DNA of 64,000 bases, from NCBI GenBank assembly GCA_037043015.1, contig CM073322.1:8691601-8755600 (forward strand). The letters are read 5' to 3'. The DNA comes from Bryum argenteum (Eukaryota > Streptophyta > Bryopsida > Bryales > Bryaceae). This document shows, one piece after another, positions 1 to 13,299 of this stretch (position 1 is the first letter of the stretch; every line of letters starts with the position of its first letter). The notes beneath the pieces were generated by a model. The model was not told the DNA's origin. It saw only the letters and a list, made by a program, of their open reading frames with translations, and made no database searches. The position numbers were made by a program, and so were the translations under genes.

Positions 1-384
1 GTAATACATGCATGGTAATAAATTTCTACATCCTTGAGAATAGTCCAATCAGAGCTCACCTCTTTCTTTCTATGCATTGAAGCTTCCTTGTGAAGATCTT
101 CAGTTAACGTTACAATTCACGTCCATGTCTTATCATTTTCATAATCCGAGAACTCACAAACTCTCGAGTCTGTCGATCACCTTCAGACCAATCCACCTCT
201 GCATGCAAAGTATTTGAAACAAGCTTTCCCTCAACCTACCATAATCGTCGCTGACTGATCAGCGACAACGATGTGTGGCGAGCAAAATGAGCGATGGATT
301 CAGCACATTCCAATGATATATCACCATCAAACTGCCGTGCTTATGAGAACATAATCTCAATGTGATCCACACACTCAGGAATAC

Positions 385-885
385 CAGAGGAGTTTCATTT
401 CAAAAGTTCATAGAACCACAACAAAAATCAGTTTTTCCAATTTTTTCCATTACGCATCCCAAAAGGGAAACAAATTTTCATGTTGTGTGGGTACAGAGGC
501 TCCAATCTGTCATTAAAATGATACTGAAGACTATCCAAAATTTTGATCTGATGCGTTGGAAAGGGAAAGCTACACCCAAGACTCCCAGTCATCAAAAAGC
601 GAGTGCACAAAAAACATTGTCGTTCAAACAGTTGCCCAGTACAGCAATCTTTGGGCCCGATCCTTGGCATCGAGATTCTCACATGAGAGCTCAAGCACAC
701 CACACCCATCTTGACCCAGAAAAGCTCCCCCACCATAATTATCCTTTGCCCATGCAGCGTGATGAGCGTGATGGCTACCTTTCTCCTTCCCTGGCCTCGT
801 GCCGTGAGGGCCAGTCTGGAATGGTGGGCACTTGATCCTTGATCTCCTCGATGGCATGATTCCGCTGCCCCTCTGCAAAAAATCT
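385..885 (-). pseudogene. Degenerate SUVR histone methyltransferase fragment (pre-SET exon)
   Basis: Read on the minus strand in shifting frames, this stretch matches one exon of the intact SUVR gene at 55715-56347. Recognisable pieces, in order, are a VPTI...SRH-like stretch near 830, KVAITLI (parent KIPITLV) near 775, a GVV..SSHVRIS run near 690 (parent SVVYQSAHVGIS), KDCC (parent EDRC) near 650, GNCLNDNVFC (parent GNCLDNSVPC) near 625, and LYPH near 495. Order is the same as in the parent, but several frame changes and stops interrupt it. No intron lies inside the matched part, as expected because the parent segment is a single exon. It is a dead copy of a host gene. Its neighbourhood is AT-rich intergenic DNA. 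A related fragment lies near 60.9-61.2 kb. Confidence 0.7.
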
Positions 886-1064
886 CAAGCATGATGTGAA
901 TGCCATGAGCATGGTTCCTTATGGTCTGTATTCATGCTGAGCGTACATAGGCATTATCCTGTTTCTTCTCATTATATTATAAAAGAAGTCGAACTATGGG
1001 AAATTGATGAGCAACTTCATATGATGTTGGCTTTTTGTATTAATTTTCTAATTATTGTATTTTA

Positions 1065-1333
1065 TCCCCTAGAGGTCCTTGATACAAAATTGTTTAAATT
1101 ATCAAAATGAACCTTCTTCTACTTCAGGTGCAAAGAAACTCAATCTAAGCATTGATTAGAAGATCCCCGTAGGATCTTGAAGTTAACTTGAGTCACTTGA
1201 CCCTTTTCATAAATGTCAAATTTGAACCGTTAATTTTTCTCCAATTTTGAGATTATAATGGTCAAAGTTGGCTGAATTTTCTCCTTGCGGAAATTCCAAA
1301 AAGCGATTTCCGCTTTCTTGGACCTTTAGGGGT
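1065..1333. mobile_element. MITE with TIR of the ACCCCTAAAGGTCC type, copy 1
   Basis: The element starts TCCCCTAGAGGTCC and ends GGACCTTTAGGGGT, which are imperfect inverted repeats, and it is flanked by TA on both sides. Its interior is nearly colinear with the copy at 48398-48639: both contain a GTAGGATCTTGAAGTTAACTT stretch, a GAGATTATAATGGTCAAAGT stretch and a CGCTTTCTTGGACC end. It has no coding capacity. TA flanks suggest Tc1/mariner (Stowaway-like) or a related superfamily; the superfamily is inferred. Confidence 0.65.
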
Positions 1334-2172
1334 TAAGGTTGAAGATTGTTTGTAGATAACAATGTATTTGCTTGAAATATCTATTGCTATCTTTGTCAGA
1401 TTGAAAACTCATCACATAATTTGGCCATGTGAACATCTCCATATGTATATTACATAATGTTTGACTATTTTTATATGCTTTTAGCAAAAATATCAATCTA
1501 CTTATTTGATTCCTCTCTTGTGAAACGTTCAATAAATAAATGAATAAGTTCTAAACAAAATTAAGTTTTATTTTGTGCAAAAAAATATCAGAAACTTATG
1601 AAGTTAGGGGTGTAAGCAAGTAAGGTTTTTTCCATCCTCCATCTTAGTACAGATTTGATTTAGAAGTAAGAGGACTTATTTTTAGTTTTTCTATATAGTA
1701 AGAGGACTACACTACTTGAGCTGTGCCTTGCGGACACAAATTGAAAGGTAGGCAAAATTAATATTGTGTCCGTGAATAGATGGACTTTGTTTATTAACCA
1801 TAGATTTGGGGCATTTTGGGGTACTCTATTGTTACACTCAAAAAATTTGTAGTAAATAATATTCTAACATAAGTTGATAGAATGATCAAAGTGTAATTCC
1901 ACAAAGCATGTTGTTTTATTTTTTTTAAGAAAACCATATTCCATAAGTTTCATAAAGTAATGAGTAAGCACTCGGATACATATTACATTTAGATATACAA
2001 GTGAAATAATAACATTAGAGATGGTTTAGTTTTGAGAAATATGTGCCAATTCAGAAATTTACAAGCTTCATGCTTTCTTGTTATGATTTATGAGTTTGTT
2101 ATAATACAAGAGTATCAAAAATATGTGGTCATTAGAGACACTGACTCTGTAGTAAGAAAATTATACCTTTTT
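1334..2172. other. AT-rich intergenic DNA
   Basis: Low-complexity AT-rich sequence between the MITE and the end of the large minus-strand gene. It should contain that gene's 3' untranslated region. I see no other gene or repeat. Confidence 0.5.
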
Positions 2173-5100
2173 CTATTTTTGTCTTGAGCGTGGCCTCACA
2201 ATTTCACCTCTTCTATACCTTCCAATCCTATCATACTCGCAATACTTCTCAACACTATTACTAGAGTTGATTCTTGCACTTAAACAAGGTTCTAACTTTA
2301 CATCACCTTCATCTAAATTCCTACAAAACTGAGATTGACTTGCACAATAACTATGTGGCTTCTGAGCTGCATTTGTTTTTTGTTGACGATGTTCACACTC
2401 ATGTGATGTTTTTGATTGAGTTTCATGTGATGTTATATATTGTTGATTACATTCTCCTCCACAAGTTACACACATATTTGAGTGTTTTGATACAACTTTG
2501 CTTCTCATTCTAGGTAAGTCACGAAGCTTGGAGATTGGTGTATAATAATCACAAGTTGTTATATGTCCAATAGAAAGGTCACAAGAACAAGGGCTTGTAT
2601 AGTTTTCCATTTCCTTAGAATTACATTCATTGTCATTTGTGTGTACATTTTCCAAGGCTTCAAGCTCCTCATCTTTTTCATCCTCAAAAATTTCTACGGT
2701 TTCTCTAATTTCTTTAGAAGCATTTATATATGAATTACTACGATTCTGAACTTTTTGTCTTAGACTATCTTTCGGTATATGAGGAATTTCAATTTCCACA
2801 AAGCTGTGAATTGTTGATTCATTTTTCTTAACAATATTTTTATGTTTCCTAGTTGATGGAATTACAATAGGAAAATCTTGAGTACTTGTAATTTGTTCTC
2901 GTATTTGCTCACGTCCTAAACTACTTGGAGAAATCATACAAGTGTCCGGTGTAATTACCACTGTCTTTCCTGAATTTGAGAGAGTTTTAATTTGTTCATT
3001 TGGACTATATGAGCTAGAAATTTGAAAATCACAACTTTCACTTGGAATGATAAAGTTTGCATCATCAAATAGAAAAGGCATGAAGATATCATTTCTAATA
3101 TCTTCATGTTCAATGTTTTGGAATTGCCTTTTTTTAGAGTGAAAGAAGTTTTTATCATCTTCAATAAATTGATGCTTCTTAGAATATTGGGTAGTATCCG
3201 ATTTGACATTTCTAACAACACATTTGTTGTTACAAACTCTCATTATATTTGAATAAGAACTTTGTCTTGGAGATGATGAACTTGTATTTTGATTTCTCAT
3301 ATTAGATGACGATTGGGAGCTTTGATGCTCAACTTTGTTTTGAGTAGAGGAATCAACCTCTTTCATCTCACTTTTCTTTGGTTTACCATTTGGCTTAGGT
3401 TTGCTAAGTTCCTCATCTTTTGGTGGATATGGATTGCACGGATACAGAGTCTTGATTTTTTTCTTGATGGGATCATGCTTGGAATGCATACTTGGATTGG
3501 TAGCATATAATGTACTCAACTTTGGAGAACACTCTTTTACATCTTGTTTAGTTGATGCAGACAAAGGCGTTTGAAGATTTGATGTTTTTGATGATTTTTG
3601 TTCATCGTTTGTTTTTGTAGTGTATAATGTTTTGTATGTACGTGATTTTTTAGATAATGAGTCTAATGACTTCTCGAAGCTAATCAATTTGGATGACTTT
3701 TCGTTTCTATTAACATCATCACTTCTATGCCTCTTATTTTTTAGAATTCCTCCATCTTCTGGAGTAACTGAATAACTTCGAGATTGGGAACTTTTGATTT
3801 CACTTTTAGTGCGATTATGTCTAGGTTTTTTGTTTGTGGGATCAAGACTTAATACACTCTTATTAATATATAGATCTTCATTTGTGTATAAAAAAGATAT
3901 AGAATTATGTAAATCATCACCCATGGTATTTTTTGATGATTCTTTGGAACGAGAAAGGTCTTCGTAAAGTATTTCTTCTTGTCTAGTTGAAGAAGATGGA
4001 TGAGAATGAATTACTATAGGTTCAATAATAGAAGTACTTTGTTCACATACCTCATTTGACGACAAGATTTTGTGAGCATCATCGGTATCACATATTTTTG
4101 GTTGATCATTATGAACATTATTTATAATCTCAAATGTTTCACTACTTGATACTTTGCTACTTGTATTAGATGTATACACCTCCTCACTACATTCAATATC
4201 AACTGATTTTGAATTTGCAACAAAGATTGTACTAATATCAAGAATCTTAGATGCATTGCTTTCAGATTTTTTGTTGGCATCAAGATCAACATGTGGGATA
4301 TTGCTAGTTTGATTATCTATCAATGTGTATTGAAAATTTGTAGCATTTGAGTCTAGATTATCAAGATCTAACTTATTATTATCATACTCGATATCTTGTT
4401 TTGTTGCATCATCTTTGGAGGAAACATCTTGTCTCATAGAACCTTCTAAGTTTGTTATTGTATCAATTTCTTTGATTCCCTTATCCTTATTTTCAGTCAT
4501 TTGTGGTGTTTGTATGTTCATATTAGGACTACCTTTTTCTTGTAAACATACATTTGGTATCTCGTTCAAAGAATCTTGAGGTTTGGTGATGTTAGATTCG
4601 TTCAAAATTAACTCCTCCATGACTACATTTGGCAAATGTTTTGGAGAACTAGACTCAATTATGTCATAGTCAATAGTTGAGCTTAGTGAATCTCTATTAA
4701 CTCCTGTTCTCATATTACAAGTCAATACTTCCTCAAATATTTTATCTCCATAAGAATGTGATTTTGTTTTTGTGAGGTTCAAAATATTATTGTCTTCATA
4801 AAGAGCTTTAGAATGATCAATTTTATAATAATTGAAATTGTTGGAATTAGTTGTCATATCAATGTTGTCAAAGTCAAAAAATTGATTATGATTGTCCTTT
4901 TTGTAGTTTTCTATATAAGAAGTTGATTCTTTAGTCTCCAACATATTAGATTTTTGTGGTATTTCTGATTTTTTGTTACTTTCATACTTTACGTTTTGGC
5001 AGATACTATTAACAAAATTATCATACAAAGAACTTGATTTCTCTTCAATGTTATTTGCACTCTTTACATGTTTCAATTTGCCATCATTATAAAGAGTATT

Positions 5101-8100
5101 ATCATTGTGCATAACTTTATTTGCATATCCACCACCCATTTGCATGACACATAAGTTGTGCAAAAGCTCTTTGTTATACACTGAAGCATTGTATGCTTGT
5201 AAAAGCTCTTTGTTAACAAGTAAATGCTCTGTTAGCATATTTGGCTTTCTTTCCAATTCAAGATTATATTGATTTATGTAGGAAAATGTTCTTTTTTGAC
5301 ATTTCAAACTAGCATATGAATATCCTTGAGGTTCCATTTTTAAGATTGTACCATGATCTTTTACTACTCGTGGTTTGAATGAATGCTTTCTTTTTGAGAA
5401 AAGTGAAGCCTGCAAAGTATCAATCGTTAAGATCATGAGCAACTTTGATCAAACAAAACATAAATATACCATTTTTATTTCTCCTATACTACATTATGAC
5501 AACATAGTCAAGTTTCAAAATTCTCATGAAGTAACTGATGTATCCACCTTTTGGATTGATTCTTTTTTATTATTCTTTGACCATGTGTCAAATAAATGAT
5601 AAACTTGAGCTGCGGTTGTTGGTGGGAACATTTCAGCTAATTCTTCAGCTCTATCTATAGATATAGCAACACATCCCATTTGTATAAAGTGGCGACGGTA
5701 AAATGATCTTGCTAACCATGGAATCCAACATTCAACTTCCTTTTTTAGAACCTGAATAATAGATTTGACATATTGATTTCAATTACTCAAATTTAGTTCT
5801 TGAATGAGCTAAACAACAACTCATACAAAGACTAAAATAATGATAAAAGCTATGAAGATTTCCAAGTAGAGATTATTTAAGCACATTACAAAAATGTAGA
5901 AGTAATGAGTGTACTTGAAGTATTGGCACAGCTTCTATTTTCAAACGCACGTATTGAGCAACCATTTCAACACTTAATCCGAGTTTTTCTTGCTTAATAC
6001 AAGTAGTTTGTTTATCGTGACTATAATATGCTTTGAGTGTTTTAGAATTTGAAGCTTTATACTTTCTTTGTATAGCCTATAAGAAACATAACAATGATTG
6101 TATCACAAGCTTAAAATACGGTTATAGAAATACACTAATCACTAGTAAAGATCTCATCCTTTACTGTATATCCACAATGACTCAAATAGTTGTCAATCAA
6201 CCGTGCATTGTCCTCTATAATTTGTTTACAACTCTTTCAATCATTGTGATCAAGCTATAGAGGGAAGCTTTAATCCTAGTACTTGTTAACTTTTATGCTA
6301 GAAAGCTCATTGATTAAGAGATAAACTGTAACAAGTATTATCAGAAAATGATTAAAGAATAATATGGTTTAGCCTATACCTGGTTTTTTAAGCGACCAAT
6401 AGAATATGGTAAACTTGATTGAAATTGGTAAGCGTGAGCTCCTTGAATATGGATATAAGGTGTTATATCCTCACCCAATGCTTTAGTTGCATAGTATAAA
6501 AATTCTCTTGCCACCACTGCCAAACTACGTTAATATGAAATAATATTAGCATAGTGGTTTAATAATTTGATTCTTTATTTCGATTCCAATCCAAAAATAT
6601 TAATAATGTTGTTTAATTCTTTTAAGAAGATAACAATTTCACTACTAAACAAGATTTTTTACCTTTGATTATGTTGTGTTGGAGATTGTATGTGACTCAT
6701 TTGTTGCATGTAATTAAAAGAACGATACACAGACCACATACATTTGGTGTATCTGAATAATTCTAGTGTTGGTATGTTATTCATTACCTTCAAAAAAAAT
6801 TCATTAGTTTTAGTGATAATTTTGATCATAAGAATAGAATAAAGAATGAATGAAATTCACGATTCTCCAAAGAAGCTTTTATAACATTACATATAGTTAT
6901 ATTTAACTTGTTATGTTTTTGGTTTGCTATCAATATAATGAATCCTAAAATAACAACTTAGTGCTTACATACTTGGAATCACACTTCTCAGAAACTCAAC
7001 TCTTTAGAACAGTTTCAAGTTGAAGGCCCATATAAAGTTTTACTTCTATTTCTACTAAGACCTATACATTCCTTCATTGTATCCCATTAGTTCTTTCTCA
7101 TCGAACAAATATAAAAGGATATACTTCAAATCAGTTCTAATTTCAATGTGTGACTTTGGATCAAAAGGTGAAACAAGACTACTCCTGTGCTTTAGTGACT
7201 ATTTTTATGAATGATCGTAAAGAGTCATCATATTTTGACTCAAAACTAATGCATACTCATATTCTCTAAGTTTATGTAAGTGTAAAAAACTACATCCCAA
7301 AAATACAAGACTTACAAAAAGACCATACTAAAAAGTGTTCGTAAATATAGGGGAAAAAATGTGTCATTGGTCAAAACCTCTAGAAGTACTTCATGGTTTT
7401 CTAAGATGTGGCTTGCCACTTCCATATCATATTCATCGTATTTGATCTCTTGATAGTTGGTACACTGAAAAGAAGTAATTTCACATTCTATAAGCAAAGG
7501 AGGACTTCTCATAACTTGCCAAAGCTTTGTGAATCGTGATTGTTCTTTGTTTGAAATTTGGTCGTATTGTTGGGCTTGCAATCCAAGTGTTCTCATCATT
7601 CGTGCAATAGTACGTGTAAGAGCATGACAGGCACAATAAACACTACTCAAGGTAGTTTCTGTTGTAAGCTACATCCAAGATAAAATTAAAGTTGAGACCT
7701 TAATCTTGAATCATGGAAAAGTTATGATAAAAACCTCACATGTACAATTAGCTAATCATAAAGAGAACCACAAAATTTATTTACATTCAGTAAAGTTCAA
7801 GATTGTGGAAGCCCATTCAATTTTACTTTTTGATCCAATTCTTTTTTAGTTTATTAAAAAATTGCCTTTTTACATTTCCATAATCATAATTTTCTTTGCT
7901 TTTCATTAGTGTGTTCTACGAATGCTCAAGAATGTAGAAAACTACCAAATGTATTAAAATAACTTAGCACTTGAGTGCAAGAGATAAAAAGATAAAGTAC
8001 AAATACTAAAGTTTGATTGGTCCAACCTTAGCCTCTAAATTTTCCATGAGATAACCTTTAAATAAAACCTTGCCATGATAATGTTTTAAGCTCATAACAA

Positions 8101-11100
8101 ATAAATTACAAACCTCAAACAAAGTTCCGTAATCTGCAAATAAAAATAGATTCAACAAAATTTTGCTTTATGTAATAGAATTTTGGAAACAATCCACTTC
8201 TAGGCATGGAAATGCTTGAAAGTTTTGCATTGACCCAAAAATGGTCACTTGGTCTTTTAGGGTTGCACTATTAAGCTTAAATTATGAAAACCTTCAATAG
8301 ATTATCAGTAATTTTTCAAACTTAAAATCTACTAAACTTAAAATGTGAAATCCAAAGATTAGACTAGGCAACTTTTTAGGTAACCCTTTCTCTTATACTT
8401 ACCTAAGAGTACATTTTGCAACCACCAGGGTATCATGATATTTCATCTAAATTTATGATAGTCCTAGAATCATTGGCGACCACCCGTTTGGTAGCCTAAT
8501 TTTATCATGATAATCAATATCATGATGTTTCATTGAAAATTTAAATTGGAGGTCTGAGCCTCAATATTTCAACCCCATGCCTCTCACCCATTCACACGTT
8601 CTTTCCCTTCGCCATTGCCCATCCCACCCTTGAGGCCCTACCCTTGCCTTCCCTTTCTCGCAACGATGTTTATGGGGAGTTGTGGAGGTGGTTGTCAAAA
8701 GCATCTCTATATTCTCATTATCATGATATGTGCAAACCACAATAATCATTATAAATAGAGGTCCTCAAATTAATTTCATTATCGGGTTCCCAAACACACC
8801 CGATTGATTATCATGTTTTCAAATGTTTTATCGTGATGACTTTTTTTTTTACCTTCACTCATTGGAAGCCTTGCTTGCAAGTTATTTGTAAACCTAAAAG
8901 GATGCAAAGATGAACATGAGAATGAGGGGCACTATGATGTGAAATTTATGCTCAAGAGAGGTTGTGTTTTGTATCTTCATGGAGTTGTAATGATTGGCCA
9001 AAGTGCGTTGACAAAAAAGATATTTCATTTTTCCATCAAATTCATCATTGCCCAATCCATGACGCAACACTTTGTATACTATTACTCTACGTAACCCTAT
9101 GATTAAAAGATGTAGATCATCTTGTAGAAAACCTAAAAAATCATTAATTGGCTTGCTCACTTCTGAGGACGTTAACACTTGCTCCCTTCTTAGGCCTTTA
9201 GGGGTTATTCATTGACCCTCCTACAAATTTGTTGACTAATAGTATGAGAAGTGTTGCGTCATGGATTGAGAGATCCCCCTAAAATTCAAAAATAATTAAG
9301 GACAATTTTAGGAAGTTCTTTACAAAAACTTGAAGAATTAATATGAAAGTATGGAGTTTTCACAAATATCTAAGCATCGCAAAACAAAATCAAGAAAGCA
9401 AAGAAAAATTAAATAAATTAAATATATAATGTCAACTTCTATAACATAATTTTCTTGAGCACTAAAAAAAAAATTAAATAATTAATTACATAACAAATCT
9501 CAAGATAAATACTTCTATGGGTACTTCCCTATATACTTGGTTCAAAAACAATCAAAATATACCACCAAGAGGAGAAAAACACTAAAAAGTGCTAGGATTA
9601 AAGACATTAGTTCAAAATAAAAGACTAGATAAGTTATAACCCTTCACTATATTATTTCATCATGATATTAGTATACATAAGCCTCATACATTTATATTGA
9701 GCGCAATCCTCACAACTTAGTCTTTAAATTTACAACAATGGTGATATTCATACCTTATACATGTTATTGCGATTCATAGGCCAATGTTGAAATACAACTA
9801 GTGATTTCACATTTGGCAAAAACTCAACGATTTTGTCTTCAGGGTGAAGATCGTCGAGGCAATTATTGAGTTCCTATTTGATTTTGAAGAAAAGAGAATC
9901 ATATCTATCACCACATTCAACTTAAATACTCTAATATGAAGGACTTAGCATTTGTTCAACTGAAAGTTAATCAATGTATGAATGAATTTGATTGTGAAAA
10001 TAATCAAATTACAATATCTTACTTTGTAATATAGTTGAAATGAACAACATTGAAGACAACTTTATGGATATAACATACCACTAGTAACTGAGGTCGCATA
10101 TGGTATGTTGAACTTAAATGAGCAATTGTATCATTATTAGAGACATTATGATTCATAGTCACCATACATCGGGCTTGGCGAGGTATTGTACACCAAGGAC
10201 AAAATTGCTCAGTAAGAGCTTTTATCTTACCATTTGAAGGATTTGAGCAATAATAAGCCATATGATGACATTCAATGAGACTAACATCTAAATGACGATC
10301 ATCGATGTATAGTCCATCTTCACAAATTGCTACAAGCTGACTAAAGATATTTTTAGGATCACTTATTTTCACCATGTGAGAAAAGATTTCATCCCAATGT
10401 TGATCTTCACCCTCCCACTTGGCTATACTTATACAGGATAGAGGACTAGGATAACACAATAACTCAAGCATCACCTCACAAATTATTCTTTGTTGATTGT
10501 CAATCATACGTGCATCAACTGCAAATTTAAAATCAATTGTATTAAATAATTTCACATTATGTTGGGCTTCATATATAAGTATTAATGCTACAAGCCAAGC
10601 TTGAACTGAATCTACCCGAAAGCCAATCTTGTTGTCATCAATGGGAGTCCACCCAAGCCCTATATGTTGGGCCTCATTTAACCACCGCCCTACATTTTGT
10701 GGCATGGAATTCATATTCGCCCCTTTCATAACACTATAAAGGTCTGTAACTTCAACGAGTGCATTTTTTGGACTTGAGAAACCTTCCATTAAAAACATCA
10801 TAGCAAGATCTTCATATGTCAAGTTTGACAATCCTTGAGTATCTTTAGACATGGATTTCATATCAGGCATATTATCTTCTTCATGTCCTACTATTAGATC
10901 TACAAGTTCAAAGATAATCTCGCACATCTCTTCAAAGGTAGCAACATCTTGAACATCAATCTCTACTAAGAGATTTTGACCTTTACAAGAATCTGATATG
11001 CATTAGTACAACATTAGTACTTGAGCTACTGCAAGCTCTTCGGATAAAACAAATACAGCCATTAATCATCTATATTCTTAACAAAGAGTTTGTATTGTAA

Positions 11101-11419
11101 ATTTCACACCTTTGACATGATTTGATTCACACTCGTTATTACCACCTTTGACATGCTTTGATTCCCGATTGTTATCACCACCTCCTACTTGTTGAACTTC
11201 ATCATATTTTGCACTCACTTCGTCATATTTTACACTTCCAATTATAACTTTTGATGGCTCCAATACTCCCTCATTAAGTTGGTTTATAGAATTATTGCTA
11301 GACTCGGGTGGCACTTCTCCATCACATCGTGGAGAAGGCTCTGAAGGCGGACCATAAAGATCTACTGAACAATATCTATTCACAAAAACCTGTAGCATAG
11401 AAACTTCAATCAAAATCAT
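2173..11419 (-). CDS. Large nine-exon gene of unknown function, about 1,840 aa
   Basis: I do not recognise this protein. A consistent model uses exons 11110-11419, 10079-10980, 9754-9873, 7316-7668, 6663-6752, 6380-6524, 5915-6076, 5548-5751 and 2173-5409. All have GT donors and AG acceptors, and all phases close to one frame of about 1,840 codons. The 6752 acceptor is the weak point; 6787 is an alternative. The first Met is in exon 1 (11419); further 5' exons are possible. Residues about 100-760 look folded and mainly helical, with aromatic motifs such as ECWIPWLARSFYRRHF and ARMMRTLG. The last exon encodes about 1,080 residues that are Ser/Asn/Asp/Lys-rich and disordered, with scattered Cys clusters (SPCSCD, CVTCGGEC) near the C terminus. 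Codons are strongly A/T-ending, unlike the genes from 13 kb onward. No catalytic motif, transmembrane segment or transposase signature was seen. Confidence 0.6.
8485..8798. mobile_element. Possible MITE in an intron of the large gene
   Basis: The left side has CGTTTGGTAGCC followed by TATCATGATAATC, and the right side has GGGTTCCCAAACACA preceded by ATTATC. The two sides are imperfect inverted repeats of the GTTTGG..CC kind often seen on short plant transposons. No clear target duplication was seen. The block sits inside the 2.1-kb intron between exons 3 and 4 of the large gene and is more GC-rich than its surroundings. Confidence 0.35.
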
Positions 11420-11887
11420 GGTAACTGTAGTTCCACTGAGAGATGACCCTCACCCAAAAAAAGAATCTACAAGGATATCAATCCGACATGAGGTTTACTT
11501 GCCAACAATCATGTCCTATACTAGATATTTCTTTGCGCTCTTTGAAAAAGAAATACCTCAGGACAAAATTTTAAAAAACTCACAAAGAACGGAATAAATC
11601 ACTGTACTCAGAATTTCTACATGAAGGAGACCTACAACATTAGTGCAGCCATGCATAACACATCATCAGGAATACAAGAATCCTCAAATTAGATACTACT
11701 GGACCTGAAAGCATGCAACACATCTCTATTCTGATGATACCAACAAAATAGAAAGTTATCGATAGTTAATCTTCATTGACACAATTGTAAAATCTTCCAT
11801 TACAACAGGTTTCCACAATACTCCTAGAAAATATCCTGCACCTAGAATCAGATGATACTACACAAGAGTTCATTCAAAAACCTGCAA

Positions 11888-12775
11888 CTACTTCTTCAAC
11901 TCAGACACCCCAACTACAGATTTGGCCGATTTGCTACGAATCACAAAAGCTTCTATCCTACAGAATGATGTCCGCCTTATCGAATTGTTGGGACTAAAAG
12001 GCACAGGATCTGAAGGTCGCTCAACATAATAGGTAGCAGAAATGAATTTAATAGGTCTAAGTTGGGTCTCAGGAGCAGGAGCAGTACAATCACTCACTCG
12101 ATCTTCACTTTCTGGAGCAACAATGCTACCGGGCGGACTTGGCTTCAGAGACTTCAACTCACAATGACCAACAATCATGGTGCTCGACGGACTTGGTTTC
12201 ACAGACTTCAACTCACAATGACCAGCAATCATGCTGCCTGAGGGACTAGGCTTTACAGACTTGAACTCACAATTGCCGACTGGGGCGACACTTGGCTTTG
12301 CAGACTTGAACTCAATATGACCACCTGGGGAAGGACTCGGCTTCACAGACTTCAACTCACAATGACCAACTGGGTTCAAGGGCTTCAGCTCAGAATCACT
12401 CTTGCATTTGAGCTTCCCACAATCAGGAAGTTGGGCATGAGAGGATTGACTAACTGAGGACAGGGATTTAGGGTTTATGGAAGAACACTCCTGGGGTTCA
12501 GACAGGCACTTCCGAGTTCTAGGGCTATCGAAAGAGAGATTCAATGGAGCATCAAAAGGTGACTCAGGAGTCACATGAGGAGGAAAGATTTCACAATGCT
12601 TAATCCGGACTTCCCTGCTGATCCCGGCTGGAAATTCAAGGTTAGGTCTTCCTGGCAGGGCTGCAAATGCATTAATCTGCTCTAGCATAACATCACACGC
12701 TTGCAAATGCTGTCTCAATTTGCCGTATTGCAACCAAAATGATGATCTCTGCCATTTCCGAAATCCCCATGACAT
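11888..12775 (-). CDS. Unrecognised protein with internal GHCELKSVKPSPS repeats
   Basis: One long open frame, 295 codons from the first Met at 12775 to the stop at 11888. The frame stays open upstream to about 12856, and a TTCTTGTCAG acceptor-like site near 12826 means the true gene may have an upstream exon. The N-terminal third (MSWGFRKWQRSSF..., then an EINAF-like helix and LPGRPNLEFPAG) looks folded and basic. The middle carries five to six repeats of 15-18 residues with core GHCELKSVKPSPS, at about residues 120-215. The C terminus is polar. No family recognised, and no signal peptide or membrane segment seen. It lies about 0.5 kb downstream of the DNAJC11 stop on the same strand, and about 0.5 kb upstream of the large orphan gene. 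Confidence 0.5.
   Translation of the reverse strand: MSWGFRKWQRSSFWLQYGKLRQHLQACDVMLEQINAFAALPGRPNLEFPAGISREVRIKHCEIFPPHVTPESPFDAPLNLSFDSPRTRKCLSEPQECSSINPKSLSSVSQSSHAQLPDCGKLKCKSDSELKPLNPVGHCELKSVKPSPSPGGHIEFKSAKPSVAPVGNCEFKSVKPSPSGSMIAGHCELKSVKPSPSSTMIVGHCELKSLKPSPPGSIVAPESEDRVSDCTAPAPETQLRPIKFISATYYVERPSDPVPFSPNNSIRRTSFCRIEAFVIRSKSAKSVVGVSELKK
12135..12400 (-). repeat. Coding tandem repeat, unit about 45-60 bp
   Basis: Repeats of ACAGACTTCAACTCACAATG and close variants (plus-strand reading) recur about every 45-60 bp and stay in frame. They encode GHCELKSVKPSPS, GHIEFKSAKPS, GNCEFKSVKPSPS and similar units. Unit length differs by multiples of three, as expected for a repeat under coding constraint. 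Confidence 0.75.
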
Positions 12776-13299
12776 AACAACATTCAGGCAAGCCACTGAT
12801 GCACATTTTGTAAGACGCTGACAAGAATAAGAATATTGACCGGTTGACCGTGACAAAAAAAAACAGTTGATCGCAGAAATGCGATCAACATGAACTAGAC
12901 AACGAAATGAGACATAAAAGAGAAATTCTCTTCACTCATCCCACATAAATGGGAGCTTCACAATAGATTCGGCAACGGTACCTACAAGAGGTACTTTAAA
13001 ACCGCCTCGTTTCGAAGGGTAGGGTGTAACCACAGAAAGGCTACATACGAAACGAGTCTCTACAAAGAATCATTCTCTCGCAATCACAACAGACAGCACT
13101 TGCTAGTCGCATACATTGCAGAGCAAGACGCTTTTTCATGTGCATGATTGGCTCATCACCTTCAAAAGGAATACCTCATCACCTTTATAAAAAGATGGAG
13201 CATCCTGTTGAATGATCTATTGTGATCATAAGCAAAATTTTACACTCAGATGGGCATAAACATACGACACATGCCAGAAGAGGAGAGGTAAAAGGATAG

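Noticed and set aside
428-892. A 154-codon minus-strand frame
   Set aside because: Only part of it is in frame with the SUVR relic it overlaps, so it is a by-product of the pseudogene rather than a gene.
8561-9178. Two short minus-strand frames inside the large gene's intron
   Set aside because: No homology, no splice consistency, and the first overlaps a putative MITE.
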